Assembly: GCA_018896395.1 (NCBI GenBank) | Contig: JAHIMN010000032.1 | Coordinates: 1-12,051 of the forward strand | Source of the DNA: Verrucomicrobiota bacterium | GTDB lineage: Bacteria; Verrucomicrobiota; Kiritimatiellia; JAAZAB01 | Reading direction: 5' to 3' | DNA length: 12,051 bases | In this document: piece by piece, positions 1 through 5,736 of the stretch | Layout: each line of letters starts with the position of its first letter | Position numbering within the stretch: the first letter of the stretch is position 1 | Position numbers and translations under genes: made by a program | Notes under the pieces: model-generated | What the model saw: the letters and a program-made list of their open reading frames with translations, nothing else | Told to the model about the DNA's origin: nothing | The model's database searches: none

Positions 1-2
1 CT

Positions 3-56
3 ACCCCCCAAGTCACCCCACCAGTCACCCCACCAGTCGCCCCACCAGTCGCCCGA
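3..56 (+). repeat. In-frame 12-base tandem repeat encoding a TPPV-type linker
   Basis: About four imperfect copies of a 12-base unit (variants of GTCACCCCACCA and GTCGCCCCACCA) run from the left edge to about 56. They encode T/A-P-P-V tetrapeptides. In this protein family, repeats of this kind join the catalytic part to the C-terminal winged helix. Copy number may vary by slippage. Confidence 0.7.
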
Positions 57-311
57 CTGCTGGAACTGCTGGCAATCAACGGAGAGATGGGAAATGCCGA
101 TATCCGGAAACATTTCGGCCTACGGGATCGCACGCACATCCGTAAGCATTATGTTGATCCGGCACTTGCCGGCGGACTTATCGAGATGACGATACCGGCA
201 AGGCCGAACAGTCGCCTGCAAAAATACAAGCTAACCGCCAAGGGCAGAGCGGTCATGGCGAAGACCGGCGGGAAGATCATGAGCAGGAAGCCTGAACTAC
301 CGAATCCCTGA
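3..311 (+). CDS. C-terminal end of Fic/AlbA_2-type protein (5' truncated by window edge)
   Basis: The reading frame is open from the left edge (first full codon at 3) to a TGA at 309-311, so only the last 102 residues are present. It begins with a repetitive TPPVTPPVAPPVA linker, followed by a winged-helix-like segment (ARLLELL, then GNADIRKHFGLRDRTHIRKHYVDPAL) and a typical ending with IEMTIP, PNSRLQKYKLT and KGRAVM. This linker plus winged helix is the known tail of Fic-domain AMPylator-like proteins and of AlbA_2/Schlafen ATPase-type regulators. The Fic or AlbA_2 domain itself lies outside the window, so I cannot choose between them. An internal ATG at 87 is not the true start, because the frame and the domain extend further upstream. 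These families are common in accessory regions and as stand-alone toxins or regulators; a role here is inference only. Confidence 0.75.
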   Translation, partial: TPQVTPPVTPPVAPPVARLLELLAINGEMGNADIRKHFGLRDRTHIRKHYVDPALAGGLIEMTIPARPNSRLQKYKLTAKGRAVMAKTGGKIMSRKPELPNP

Positions 312-816
312 ACACTTAAGGAAAATCATGGGCAACACTTGGGTCACCAATATGCTCCATAGTTTGGACAACAATGGGGTTTTGATTCGAAAACCCGGAC
401 CGGCTTGTCTCGGCGTAGTCCCGTCTGCGGGACGAAGACGGGCACGTCGTCTTGCCGAATATTTCGGCTCGATTGTGGAAGCCGTCACGGCACGGCCCAG
501 AGATGAGGCAGACTGGGTTACCGCAATCCAGTGCCCTAACCTCGGGAACGGCGGTATTGTACTTTTCGTAGTCGTTAGAGATGGAAAAATGCAGATTGCA
601 GATTCCCGGAAGCGGATGATCCGGGCCTTTCTGCAGACAGAATATTGTCTTGGGATTCCCGATTACCGAAGGATCAAAAATCGCCTTGATCGTGCCGCCC
701 CGGAACACCCGTCCCACGGGCAAGATGTTTTTACCGGATATCAAATTTATAAACTCGCCAACATCACGAAAGTTGACGGCTGCATGCGGGTTTGTGTAAT
801 CGAGATTCTGTTTCAT
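297..816 (-). pseudogene. Decayed tyrosine-phosphatase-like gene, frameshifted
   Basis: Reading from 816 downward, the first ~95 codons give clear protein-tyrosine-phosphatase-like sequence: NFRDVGEF near the N terminus, GRVFRGGTIK, NPKTIFCLQKGPD and ISNDYEKY, matching the NFRDxGG and xGRLxRSG pattern of the Y_phosphatase3/DSP-like fold. After VPEVR the frame loses similarity. A second frame near 418-445 shows PVFVPQTGLRRDK, which aligns with the PVxVHCxxGxxRTG catalytic loop but lacks the His-Cys pair. A third frame (down to TAG at 297-299) gives LLSKLWSILVTQVLPMIFLKCSG, resembling the EYLL...AL.G end of the family. Similarity spread over three frames, with the catalytic cysteine gone, means the gene is dead. 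The antisense plus-strand frame 328-918 is a shadow. The family assignment is from memory of the motifs, not from a search. Confidence 0.6.
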
Positions 817-867
817 CTGTATGTCGAACGATCTGTTTTAACGCGGACGTGTTTCTGTCCCATTTAC

Positions 868-1035
868 TCAAAATCCGTACATGTACCAGCCGAGTTTCTG
901 AGTGAGTTCGCAGAGTAATTCCTCTGGTGTCGGTTGGCGCTGGGTCGTGAAGGCCAACTTGATGTGGAATTTCGCACCCGCAATGATCTGATCGGTCTCT
1001 GGCAGTTTTGGGAAGATTTCCGTCTGGCTCGTCAT
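868..1035 (-). CDS. Small hypothetical protein, 55 aa
   Basis: A compact frame from ATG (1033-1035) to TGA (868-870), starting MTSQTEIFPKLPETDQIIAG and ending LGWYMYGF. I do not recognise a family. The composition is protein-like: amphipathic, with alternating hydrophobic residues (AKFHIKLAFTTQ), a probable helix (TPEELLCELTQKL) and an aromatic C terminus. There are no membrane segment, Cys pairs or signal peptide. A modest purine-rich ribosome site (GTGGGGA) lies about 10 bases upstream of the ATG. It follows the 64-aa gene at 1132-1326 on the same strand with a gap of 96 bases and could share its transcript. Downstream lies the dead phosphatase. The overlapping longer frame at 764-1051 has a composition (many Arg, His, Thr) typical of a shadow, so I prefer this one. 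Confidence 0.5.
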   Translation of the reverse strand: MTSQTEIFPKLPETDQIIAGAKFHIKLAFTTQRQPTPEELLCELTQKLGWYMYGF

Positions 1036-1131
1036 GGTCGTAAATCCCCACGCTGATTAGAACTTGATGGCGTCGTCCTTGTCACCGGAGGGGGACGGGT
1101 CAGCGGATGCTCATCGAACGAACAGGCATTC

Positions 1132-1326
1132 TCATCCGGTTTGTGCCGTCTTCTTGATATACGCATTCACCCCGATGACTACGGGTTGGCCTTCGATTAT
1201 TAAGCCGGTCACCTGGTTGCCGTGGGTGCTGGCTACGACCAGGGTTTTTCCGCTGGCGCTCGGCACAGGCGGGGTTTGCAGGTCTATTTCGATGATGAGC
1301 TTGCCGTCTTTGATGGTTGCTTGCAT
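1132..1326 (-). CDS. Small hypothetical protein, 64 aa (SASGKTLVVASTHG type)
   Basis: The frame starts at ATG 1324-1326 with a clear AAGGAG ribosome site at 1331-1336 and ends with TGA at 1132-1134. The sequence reads as a small beta-rich domain: MQATIKDGKLIIEIDLQTPP, then PSASGKTLVVASTHGNQVTG, then a GQPVVIGVNAYIKK strand pair. I recall similar short proteins with the SASGKTxVVASTxG core from diverse bacterial and phage-like contexts, always without a known function; this is memory, not a search. SGKT resembles part of a Walker A loop, but the protein is far too short for a P-loop NTPase, so that resemblance should not be read as ATP binding. The last five residues (TAQTG) run past the point where I remember the family ending. 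The gene sits between the HARE gene and the 55-aa gene on the same strand. Confidence 0.7.
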   Translation of the reverse strand: MQATIKDGKLIIEIDLQTPPVPSASGKTLVVASTHGNQVTGLIIEGQPVVIGVNAYIKKTAQTG

Positions 1327-1330
1327 GGGG

Positions 1331-1336
1331 CTCCTT
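1331..1336 (-). promoter_or_regulatory. Ribosome binding site of the 64-aa gene
   Basis: AAGGAG on the minus strand, four bases before the ATG at 1326. It supports this frame over the overlapping one at 1100-1354. Confidence 0.6.
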
Positions 1337-1381
1337 TATGCGCTGCCTGCCCACCTATACTCTTCAGAACGGCAGGTCATC

Positions 1382-1903
1382 TTATTTTGTCTTCTTGCCC
1401 GTAGCTGACGATTTTTTAACAATTGTCTTGGAAGCCTTCTTGGAAACTTTTGCTCCCATGGCTTTAAGTGTAAACATTCCAGGAGCCGTTTTCACAAAAT
1501 CCTTGCCAGTATACAGCCGGACACCCACTTGTTTTTTAATATCCTTTGCTGCTGTCCGATAGCCGCTTTTTTTCAGTCTCATTACAATCTGGTCAATATT
1601 CTGGGGCTTGCCAGCAGCTTCCAACACTTTCACCAGCATATCTTTCAAGGTTATGCCGCCCTTGTTCTTTATGCGAATCTGTTTGGGCTTAGGCAGGGCT
1701 TTGACCTTGACCTGGGCTTTAACCTTCCGGCGTTTCCGACGCACAGACTTGGGTTTAACGCTTTTTCCACCCATGATTTCGTCAAGCTGCTTTTTAAGCC
1801 GGGCTATATTAGCTTCCAGTTTGGCAATCTTGGTGCGGATCGAGGAAGCCTTCTTTATGCGGATGTTTAGGGCTTTCTTTAATTCAGCGACTGATAGGTT
1901 CAT
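1382..1903 (-). CDS. HARE-HTH domain protein with coiled coil and lysine-rich arms, 173 aa
   Basis: Residues 6-46 form a heptad-like coiled coil (AELKKALNIRIKK through ANIARLKKQLDEI). Residues 48-82 are a Lys/Arg-rich linker with a KPKSVRRKRRKVK stretch. Residues 84-146 match the HARE-HTH (HB1/ASXL-type) winged helix: ITLKDMLVKVLEAAGKPQN, IVMRLKKSGYRT, then VGVRLYTGKDFVKTAPGMFTL. A lysine-rich tail (150-173) follows. The family is known to be linked to DNA binding and is found in eukaryotic chromatin proteins, restriction systems and RNA polymerase delta. Here the basic arms suggest a nucleoid-associated or histone-H1-like role, which is inference. The start at 1903 is chosen because of the AGGAGA site just upstream; an in-frame ATG at 1984 has no such site and would add residues unlike the family. 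Codons are visibly AT-richer than in tyrS or rpsA, which hints at a different origin. An SSB-like tip is encoded in frame directly behind its TAA. Confidence 0.8.
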   Translation of the reverse strand: MNLSVAELKKALNIRIKKASSIRTKIAKLEANIARLKKQLDEIMGGKSVKPKSVRRKRRKVKAQVKVKALPKPKQIRIKNKGGITLKDMLVKVLEAAGKPQNIDQIVMRLKKSGYRTAAKDIKKQVGVRLYTGKDFVKTAPGMFTLKAMGAKVSKKASKTIVKKSSATGKKTK

Positions 1904-1907
1904 TTTT

Positions 1908-1913
1908 TCTCCT
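1908..1913 (-). promoter_or_regulatory. Ribosome binding site that sets the HARE gene start
   Basis: AGGAGA on the minus strand, four A/T bases before the ATG at 1903. It decides in favour of the 173-residue protein over the 200-residue extension from 1984. Confidence 0.65.
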
Positions 1914-1957
1914 ATAATTGTGTTTCCAAGTAATGATGCAAACACCAAACTTTTAGA

Positions 1958-1986
1958 ACTATATCGGAATCCAGGGAAATGCACAA
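1958..1986 (-). promoter_or_regulatory. Putative sigma-70 promoter of the HARE gene
   Basis: On the minus strand TTGTGC (1981-1986) is followed after 17 bases by TATAGT (1958-1963), which matches the -10 consensus at five of six bases. The predicted start of transcription is near 1951, giving a leader of about 48 bases before the ATG at 1903. The -35 match is weak. If real, it makes this gene independent of the rpsA-tyrS block upstream and rules out the longer start at 1984. Confidence 0.4.
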
Positions 1987-2046
1987 AGGAAAAGAGAATG
2001 GAATTTTATGTTGGTACGGATGCTCAGTAAACGTGAACAGTCATTC

Positions 2047-2337
2047 TCAGCCAAAATGAACAGCCGGCATGGCCGCACCAGGCATGGGATCAACGGCTGG
2101 TGACATTGACGACGGTTCACGCTCCGTAAGCTTTCTCAAGTGTTCAGCGGCATTCGAGAAATCTCTCATTCTACCGAGAACGGTCGCAAGATTCTGTCGT
2201 GCTGTTGCGTCTTCGGGATCCATCACGAGAATCTTCTCGCATATATCGCGGCCAATTTGGATATCGCCGTTCCGAAGCGCGAGAGTGGCTGTCCTTCTAA
2301 GAAGCCCTAAGCCTATCACGTGGGGAATAGCGGTCAA
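2047..2337 (-). CDS. Small TPR-repeat protein, start overlapping tyrS stop
   Basis: The 96-residue frame opens with TTG at 2335-2337, sharing bases with the TGA of tyrS (TTGA overlap), and ends with TGA at 2047. Residues 14-76 carry about two tetratricopeptide-like helix pairs: RTATLALRNGDIQIGRDICE, ILVMDPEDATARQNLATVLG and RMRDFSNAAEHLRKLTERE, with the DPEDATARQNLA turn typical of TPRs. The C-terminal ~20 residues (SSMSPAVDPMPGAAMPAVHFG) look unstructured. TPR units bind other proteins; the partner here is unknown. I see no good ribosome site before the TTG, so translation probably depends on termination-reinitiation from tyrS. A start inside tyrS in another frame is not excluded. Confidence 0.6.
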   Translation of the reverse strand: MTAIPHVIGLGLLRRTATLALRNGDIQIGRDICEKILVMDPEDATARQNLATVLGRMRDFSNAAEHLRKLTEREPSSMSPAVDPMPGAAMPAVHFG

Positions 2338-3584
2338 GCCGAAACAATGCGGGCGAAGGCGCGCTTGCCGGCCTGGATGACACTGCCTTCCGGAATGGCC
2401 AGCTCCATGGTGATGTCGGTAATTTTAGTCTCGCCGATTTTGACGGCGCCCTGCTGAATAAGGCGCCGGGCGGCGCCGTTGCTTTCCGCCAGGCCGGCCG
2501 CGACCAGGAGCGCCATAACCCCCAGCTTGCCGTTTTTCCGCTGGGTCATGGGAATCACGACGGTGGGTATCTCGTCCGGTTGTTTATGTTCCGAAAACAC
2601 GCGCTCAAACTCGGCGGAAGCGGCCAGTGCGGCGGCCGGGCTGTGAAACCGTGCCACGATGGCTTGGGCCAGTTCGTCCTTCACCTGGCGCGGATGACGT
2701 TTGCCTTTGGCGGCGGCTTGTTCGAGGGGGAGCGATTGCTCCTTCTCCGGCCAGCCGAGCACCAGCGCCGCATAGCGTCCCATCAGGGCGTCCGGAATGG
2801 ACATGATTTTGCCGAACATTTCCCGCGGGCTCTCGGTGATGCCCACGTAATTACCCAGGCTCTTGCTCATCTTGCGAACGCCATCCAAGCCTTCAAGCAG
2901 GGGGAGGGTCAGCACCACCTGCGGTTCCTTGCCGAAGGCCTTTTGCAGGTCGCGTCCGACGAGCAGGTTGAACAGCTGATCGGTGCCGCCGACCTCAATA
3001 TCCGCATCCACCCGGACGGAATCATAGCCCTGGATGATCGGGTAAAGAAATTCAACCACCGAAATGGGCTGGTTATCCTTAAAGCGCTTCTGAAAATCGT
3101 CGCGTGCCAGCATCTGGGCCACGGTCACCTGTGCCGTCAGCCGCAGGACATCCGGAAAGGCCAGAGCGGCACACCATTCGGAATTGAACCGCACCTCGGT
3201 GCGCGAGCGATCGAGTATTTTGAACACCTGGTCCTGATAAGTTTTGGCGTTGGCGGCAATCTGTTCGCGCGCCATGGGCTTACGGATTTCCGCGCGCCCG
3301 GAGGGATCGCCGATCATCCCGGTGAAGTCGCCGATAATGAATACCACCGTGTGGCCCAAGTCCTGGAACTCGCGCAGTTTATTGAGTCCCACGACATGGC
3401 CCAGGTGAATATCCGGGGCGGAGGGATCGGCCCCGTATTTCACGCGCAGGGGGCGTTTGGCAGCGGCGGCGGTTTCCAGTTTACGGCGCAGTTCCGCGCG
3501 GGATACCAGGTCCACACTGCGGGCGGTCAAAATTTCGAGCTGACGTTCAATCCCGCGGATAATGAGTAATGGTTGATGGTTCAT
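2334..3584 (-). CDS. tyrS: Tyrosyl-tRNA synthetase (TyrZ type)
   Basis: Class I aminoacyl-tRNA synthetase that activates tyrosine with ATP and loads tRNA-Tyr in the cytoplasm. Numbering from the upstream ATG at 3605, the Rossmann core shows KYGADPSAPDIHLGH at 56-70 (the HIGH motif as HLGH), GDFTGMIGDPSGR at 92-104, the tyrosine/tRNA pocket QGYDSVRVDADIEVGGTDQ (192-210) and KMSKS at 245-249. Residues 360-421 form an S4 RNA-binding domain (LGVMALLVAAGLAESNGAARRLI then GAVKIG). HLGH and GGTDQ place it with the TyrZ subgroup rather than the classic TyrS; the symbol is the generic one. Two ATGs compete, at 3605 and 3584, neither with a ribosome site. I chose 3584 because homologues begin close to the IERQLEIL helix. 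It follows rpsA on the same strand across a strong hairpin and is coupled to the TPR gene downstream. Confidence 0.95.
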   Translation of the reverse strand: MNHQPLLIIRGIERQLEILTARSVDLVSRAELRRKLETAAAAKRPLRVKYGADPSAPDIHLGHVVGLNKLREFQDLGHTVVFIIGDFTGMIGDPSGRAEIRKPMAREQIAANAKTYQDQVFKILDRSRTEVRFNSEWCAALAFPDVLRLTAQVTVAQMLARDDFQKRFKDNQPISVVEFLYPIIQGYDSVRVDADIEVGGTDQLFNLLVGRDLQKAFGKEPQVVLTLPLLEGLDGVRKMSKSLGNYVGITESPREMFGKIMSIPDALMGRYAALVLGWPEKEQSLPLEQAAAKGKRHPRQVKDELAQAIVARFHSPAAALAASAEFERVFSEHKQPDEIPTVVIPMTQRKNGKLGVMALLVAAGLAESNGAARRLIQQGAVKIGETKITDITMELAIPEGSVIQAGKRAFARIVSA

Positions 3585-3626
3585 GAATCGAGCCACACAG
3601 AACATTGCCGCAGGACCATGAGCCCT

Positions 3627-3652
3627 CGATCAGCGCGTTTACGCGCTGATCG
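3627..3652 (-). terminator. Strong hairpin between rpsA and tyrS (terminator or processing site)
   Basis: A perfect 11-base-pair inverted repeat (CGATCAGCGCG and CGCGCTGATCG) with a four-base loop lies 15 bases after the rpsA stop. No run of T follows on the minus strand, so it is not a textbook intrinsic terminator. It could attenuate, mark an RNA processing site or protect the rpsA 3' end. Confidence 0.45.
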
Positions 3653-3667
3653 GAGCCGCGGCGGATG

Positions 3668-5473
3668 TTATTTTTGCTCGTTCTTTTCTTCGCCCTTATC
3701 GTTCTTTTTCTCGCCGGGCCGCCATTCCTGAACCTGGCCATTGGTCTGGTTGACCCCGAAGGCTTCATCGAAGGCGCCGGCCAGATCCACCAGGTCCTCG
3801 CCCGGTTTGAGCCCGGTCAGCATTTCCTCCTGCACCACGAATTCTTCATCAGGCAGGGCGGCCGCCTTGATGCTCAGGCCGATGCGTCGCTCGATGGGAT
3901 CGATTTTCACCACGCGGGCGGTCACTTCCTGGCCGACTTTGAGCGCGTCGCGCACTTTCTCCACGTGCTGTTCGCCGATCTGGGAAATATGCACCAGGCC
4001 GTCAATCCCTTCCTCCAGGCCGATGAACGCACCGAAGGACGCCAGCTTCGAGACCTTGCCGGTGACCTTCTGGCCGACCTTGTAGCGATCCGCGATGGAG
4101 GACCAGGGATCGCTCTGCGCCTGTTTCAGACCCAGGCTGATGCGCTGGTTGCTGGGATCCACTTCCAGGACCACCACGTCCACGGTGTCGGCCTTCTTCA
4201 GGATTTCCGATGGATGGTTGACCTTGCGTGTCCAGGACATGTCGGACACGTGGATCATGCCGTCAATGCCTTCCTGGAGTTCCACGAAAGCGCCGTAGGA
4301 GGTAAAGTTGCGGACGATGCCCGTGATCCGCGAACCGACCGGGTATTTCTCCCGCACCGTGTCCCAAGGATTAGCCGTCGTCTGGCGGATGCCGAGCGAG
4401 ATTTTCTGGTCGGCCCGGTTAATGTTGAGCACCACGGCATCCACTTCCTGGCCGATATTGAGTACGTCGGATGCGCGGCCCACGCGCTGGATCCAGGAAA
4501 TTTCGGAAACATGCACCAGGCCTTCCACGCCTTCCTCGATCTCGACAAATGCGCCGTAGGGCACCAGGTTGACCACCTTGCCGTGCACGCGGTTGCCCAC
4601 GGGGAATTTCGACTCGATATTGTCCCACGGGTTTGGTGTTTTCTGCTTGAGGCCGAGCGAAACGCGCTCTTTCTCGAAGTCAATGCCCAGGATCACGACC
4701 TCGGTCGTTTCCCCGACTTTGAGAACTTTTGAAGGATGACTGACGCGGCCCCAACTCATGTCCGTGATATGCAGGAGGCCGTCTAGGCCGCCCAGGTCGA
4801 TAAAGGCGCCGAAATCGGTAATGTTCTTGACCAGGCCGGAGCGCAGTTGGCCGACCTTGATGTCGGTCAATAATCCTTTGCGCTTTTCGCGGCGGCGTTG
4901 TTCGATCAGATCGCGGCGGGACAGCACGATGTTGCGGCGCTCGCGGTCAATTTTCATGACTTTGAATTCGAACCGCTTGCCGAGGTAGTCATCCAGGTTG
5001 CGCACCGGGACGATGTCAAGCTGGGAGCCGGGCAGGAATCCCTTGACCCCGCTGACGTCCACGATCAAGCCGCCCTTTACGCGGCTCTTGATTTCGCCTT
5101 CCAGCACACTGCCTTCCTCGCTGGAGGAGAGCACGTTGTCCCACATGCGCTGTTGTTCGGCCTTGGTTTTGCTCAGGATGATTTTGCCGTCGTCGTCCTC
5201 GATCTGTTCCAGAACGACTTCGACGGGATCGCCGGGCTTCAACGTTGCCAGGTCCCGGAATTCCTCGCCGGCAATGAGGCCTTCGGATTTGTAGCCGATA
5301 TCTACAAGCACTTCATTATTGCGGACTTCCACCACTTTTCCGGGAACGATGGAACCTTCCTTGAAGTTTTTTAGCGTATCCTCATACATTTTGGCCATAG
5401 CCGCTTGTTTGTCGTCGCCGAACTGGCTGAGGTCAAAATCCTTGTGAGTTTTACGCTTCATTTCTTTTTCCAT
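3668..5473 (-). CDS. rpsA: 30S ribosomal protein S1, six S1 domains
   Basis: The 601-residue protein binds mRNA on the 30S subunit and helps load structured messages. Six S1 (OB-fold) repeats are visible at about 40-104, 120-187, 206-276, 291-363, 378-450 and 465-536. Domains 3-6 carry the typical ITDFGAFIDLGGLDGLLH, VPYGAFVEIEEGVEGLVH, TSYGAFVELQEGIDGMIH and ASFGAFIGLEEGIDGLVH loops, and domain ends read RVSLGLKQ, KISLGIRQ and RISLGLKQ. The first two are divergent, as expected for the ribosome-binding domains. A charged tail (540-601) ends in a K/E/N-rich stretch. Full length matches bacterial S1 proteins with six domains. Two starts are possible: ATG 5473 or ATG 5461 (MKRKTHKDF); the second has a weak GGAAAAAGAA stretch before it. 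The upstream region contains a candidate promoter and several hairpins, relevant because rpsA is often autoregulated in other bacteria. Confidence 0.95.
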   Translation of the reverse strand: MEKEMKRKTHKDFDLSQFGDDKQAAMAKMYEDTLKNFKEGSIVPGKVVEVRNNEVLVDIGYKSEGLIAGEEFRDLATLKPGDPVEVVLEQIEDDDGKIILSKTKAEQQRMWDNVLSSSEEGSVLEGEIKSRVKGGLIVDVSGVKGFLPGSQLDIVPVRNLDDYLGKRFEFKVMKIDRERRNIVLSRRDLIEQRRREKRKGLLTDIKVGQLRSGLVKNITDFGAFIDLGGLDGLLHITDMSWGRVSHPSKVLKVGETTEVVILGIDFEKERVSLGLKQKTPNPWDNIESKFPVGNRVHGKVVNLVPYGAFVEIEEGVEGLVHVSEISWIQRVGRASDVLNIGQEVDAVVLNINRADQKISLGIRQTTANPWDTVREKYPVGSRITGIVRNFTSYGAFVELQEGIDGMIHVSDMSWTRKVNHPSEILKKADTVDVVVLEVDPSNQRISLGLKQAQSDPWSSIADRYKVGQKVTGKVSKLASFGAFIGLEEGIDGLVHISQIGEQHVEKVRDALKVGQEVTARVVKIDPIERRIGLSIKAAALPDEEFVVQEEMLTGLKPGEDLVDLAGAFDEAFGVNQTNGQVQEWRPGEKKNDKGEEKNEQK

Positions 5474-5521
5474 AATAACGGTTTACGAACTTTTTGGGCG
5501 TTTGGTTGTCCTGATGCCGGC

Positions 5522-5616
5522 CTGGAAACAGCCCTTTCATTTCCAGCCAGGCTCCGCGGCTCGACTGAGCTTGCCGAAGTCCGGGGCGCTCCCCGCTTCG
5601 CAGGGCGTAGTCGCCC
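5522..5616. repeat. Cluster of short inverted repeats in the rpsA leader (REP-like)
   Basis: Four small hairpins follow each other: CTGGAAA/TTTCCAG (5522-5546), GCTC-GACT-GAGC (5559-5570), GGGG-CGCT-CCCC (5583-5594) and GGGCG-TAGT-CGCCC (5603-5616). The stretch GACTGAGCTTGCCGAAGTC looks like the dispersed palindromic elements I have seen in many environmental genomes, but I cannot count copies here. It lies between the putative rpsA promoter and the start codon. Confidence 0.45.
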
Positions 5617-5635
5617 AGGTGAACCGAAAACCCCT

Positions 5636-5665
5636 TGTATATCAATAAGTTCCTGCAATTGACAA
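5636..5665 (-). promoter_or_regulatory. Putative sigma-70 promoter upstream of rpsA
   Basis: On the minus strand TTGTCA (5660-5665, five of six to consensus) is followed after 18 bases by TATACA (5636-5641, four of six). The surrounding DNA is AT-rich. Transcription would begin near 5629, leaving a leader of about 155-170 bases that includes the hairpin cluster. Confidence 0.4.
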
Positions 5666-5736
5666 GCATAATAATTAAAAAAATGCAACGCGAGCTAAGA
5701 ATGGCGAACGAGGAACAAAGCACGGAATTATGGCCG

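Noticed and set aside
3..56. CRISPR-like or regulatory repeat at the left edge
   Set aside because: The 12-base units are in frame, have no spacers and encode the known linker of the Fic/AlbA_2-type protein.
328..918. Plus-strand 196-codon frame with AAGGA ribosome site after the Fic-type gene
   Set aside because: The opposite strand carries clear phosphatase-like motifs over the same bases; the plus-strand product resembles nothing and has shadow composition.
764..1051. Minus-strand 95-codon frame
   Set aside because: It overlaps the phosphatase start and the better 55-aa frame (868-1035); its Arg/His/Thr-rich product looks like an out-of-frame shadow.
1280..1300. SGKT in the 64-aa protein as a Walker A ATP-binding loop
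   Set aside because: The preceding glycine pattern and the rest of a P-loop domain are missing, and the protein is too short.
1100..1354. Minus-strand 84-codon frame over the 64-aa gene
   Set aside because: Shadow of the 64-aa gene, which has the ribosome site and a protein-like sequence.
2580..3569. Plus-strand 329-codon frame opposite tyrS
   Set aside because: Antisense shadow of a well-conserved synthetase; GC-rich codon bias keeps the complementary frame open.
3665..4732. Plus-strand 355-codon frame opposite rpsA
   Set aside because: Repeated His/Asp/Phe-rich patterns mirror the S1 repeats on the other strand; an antisense artefact.
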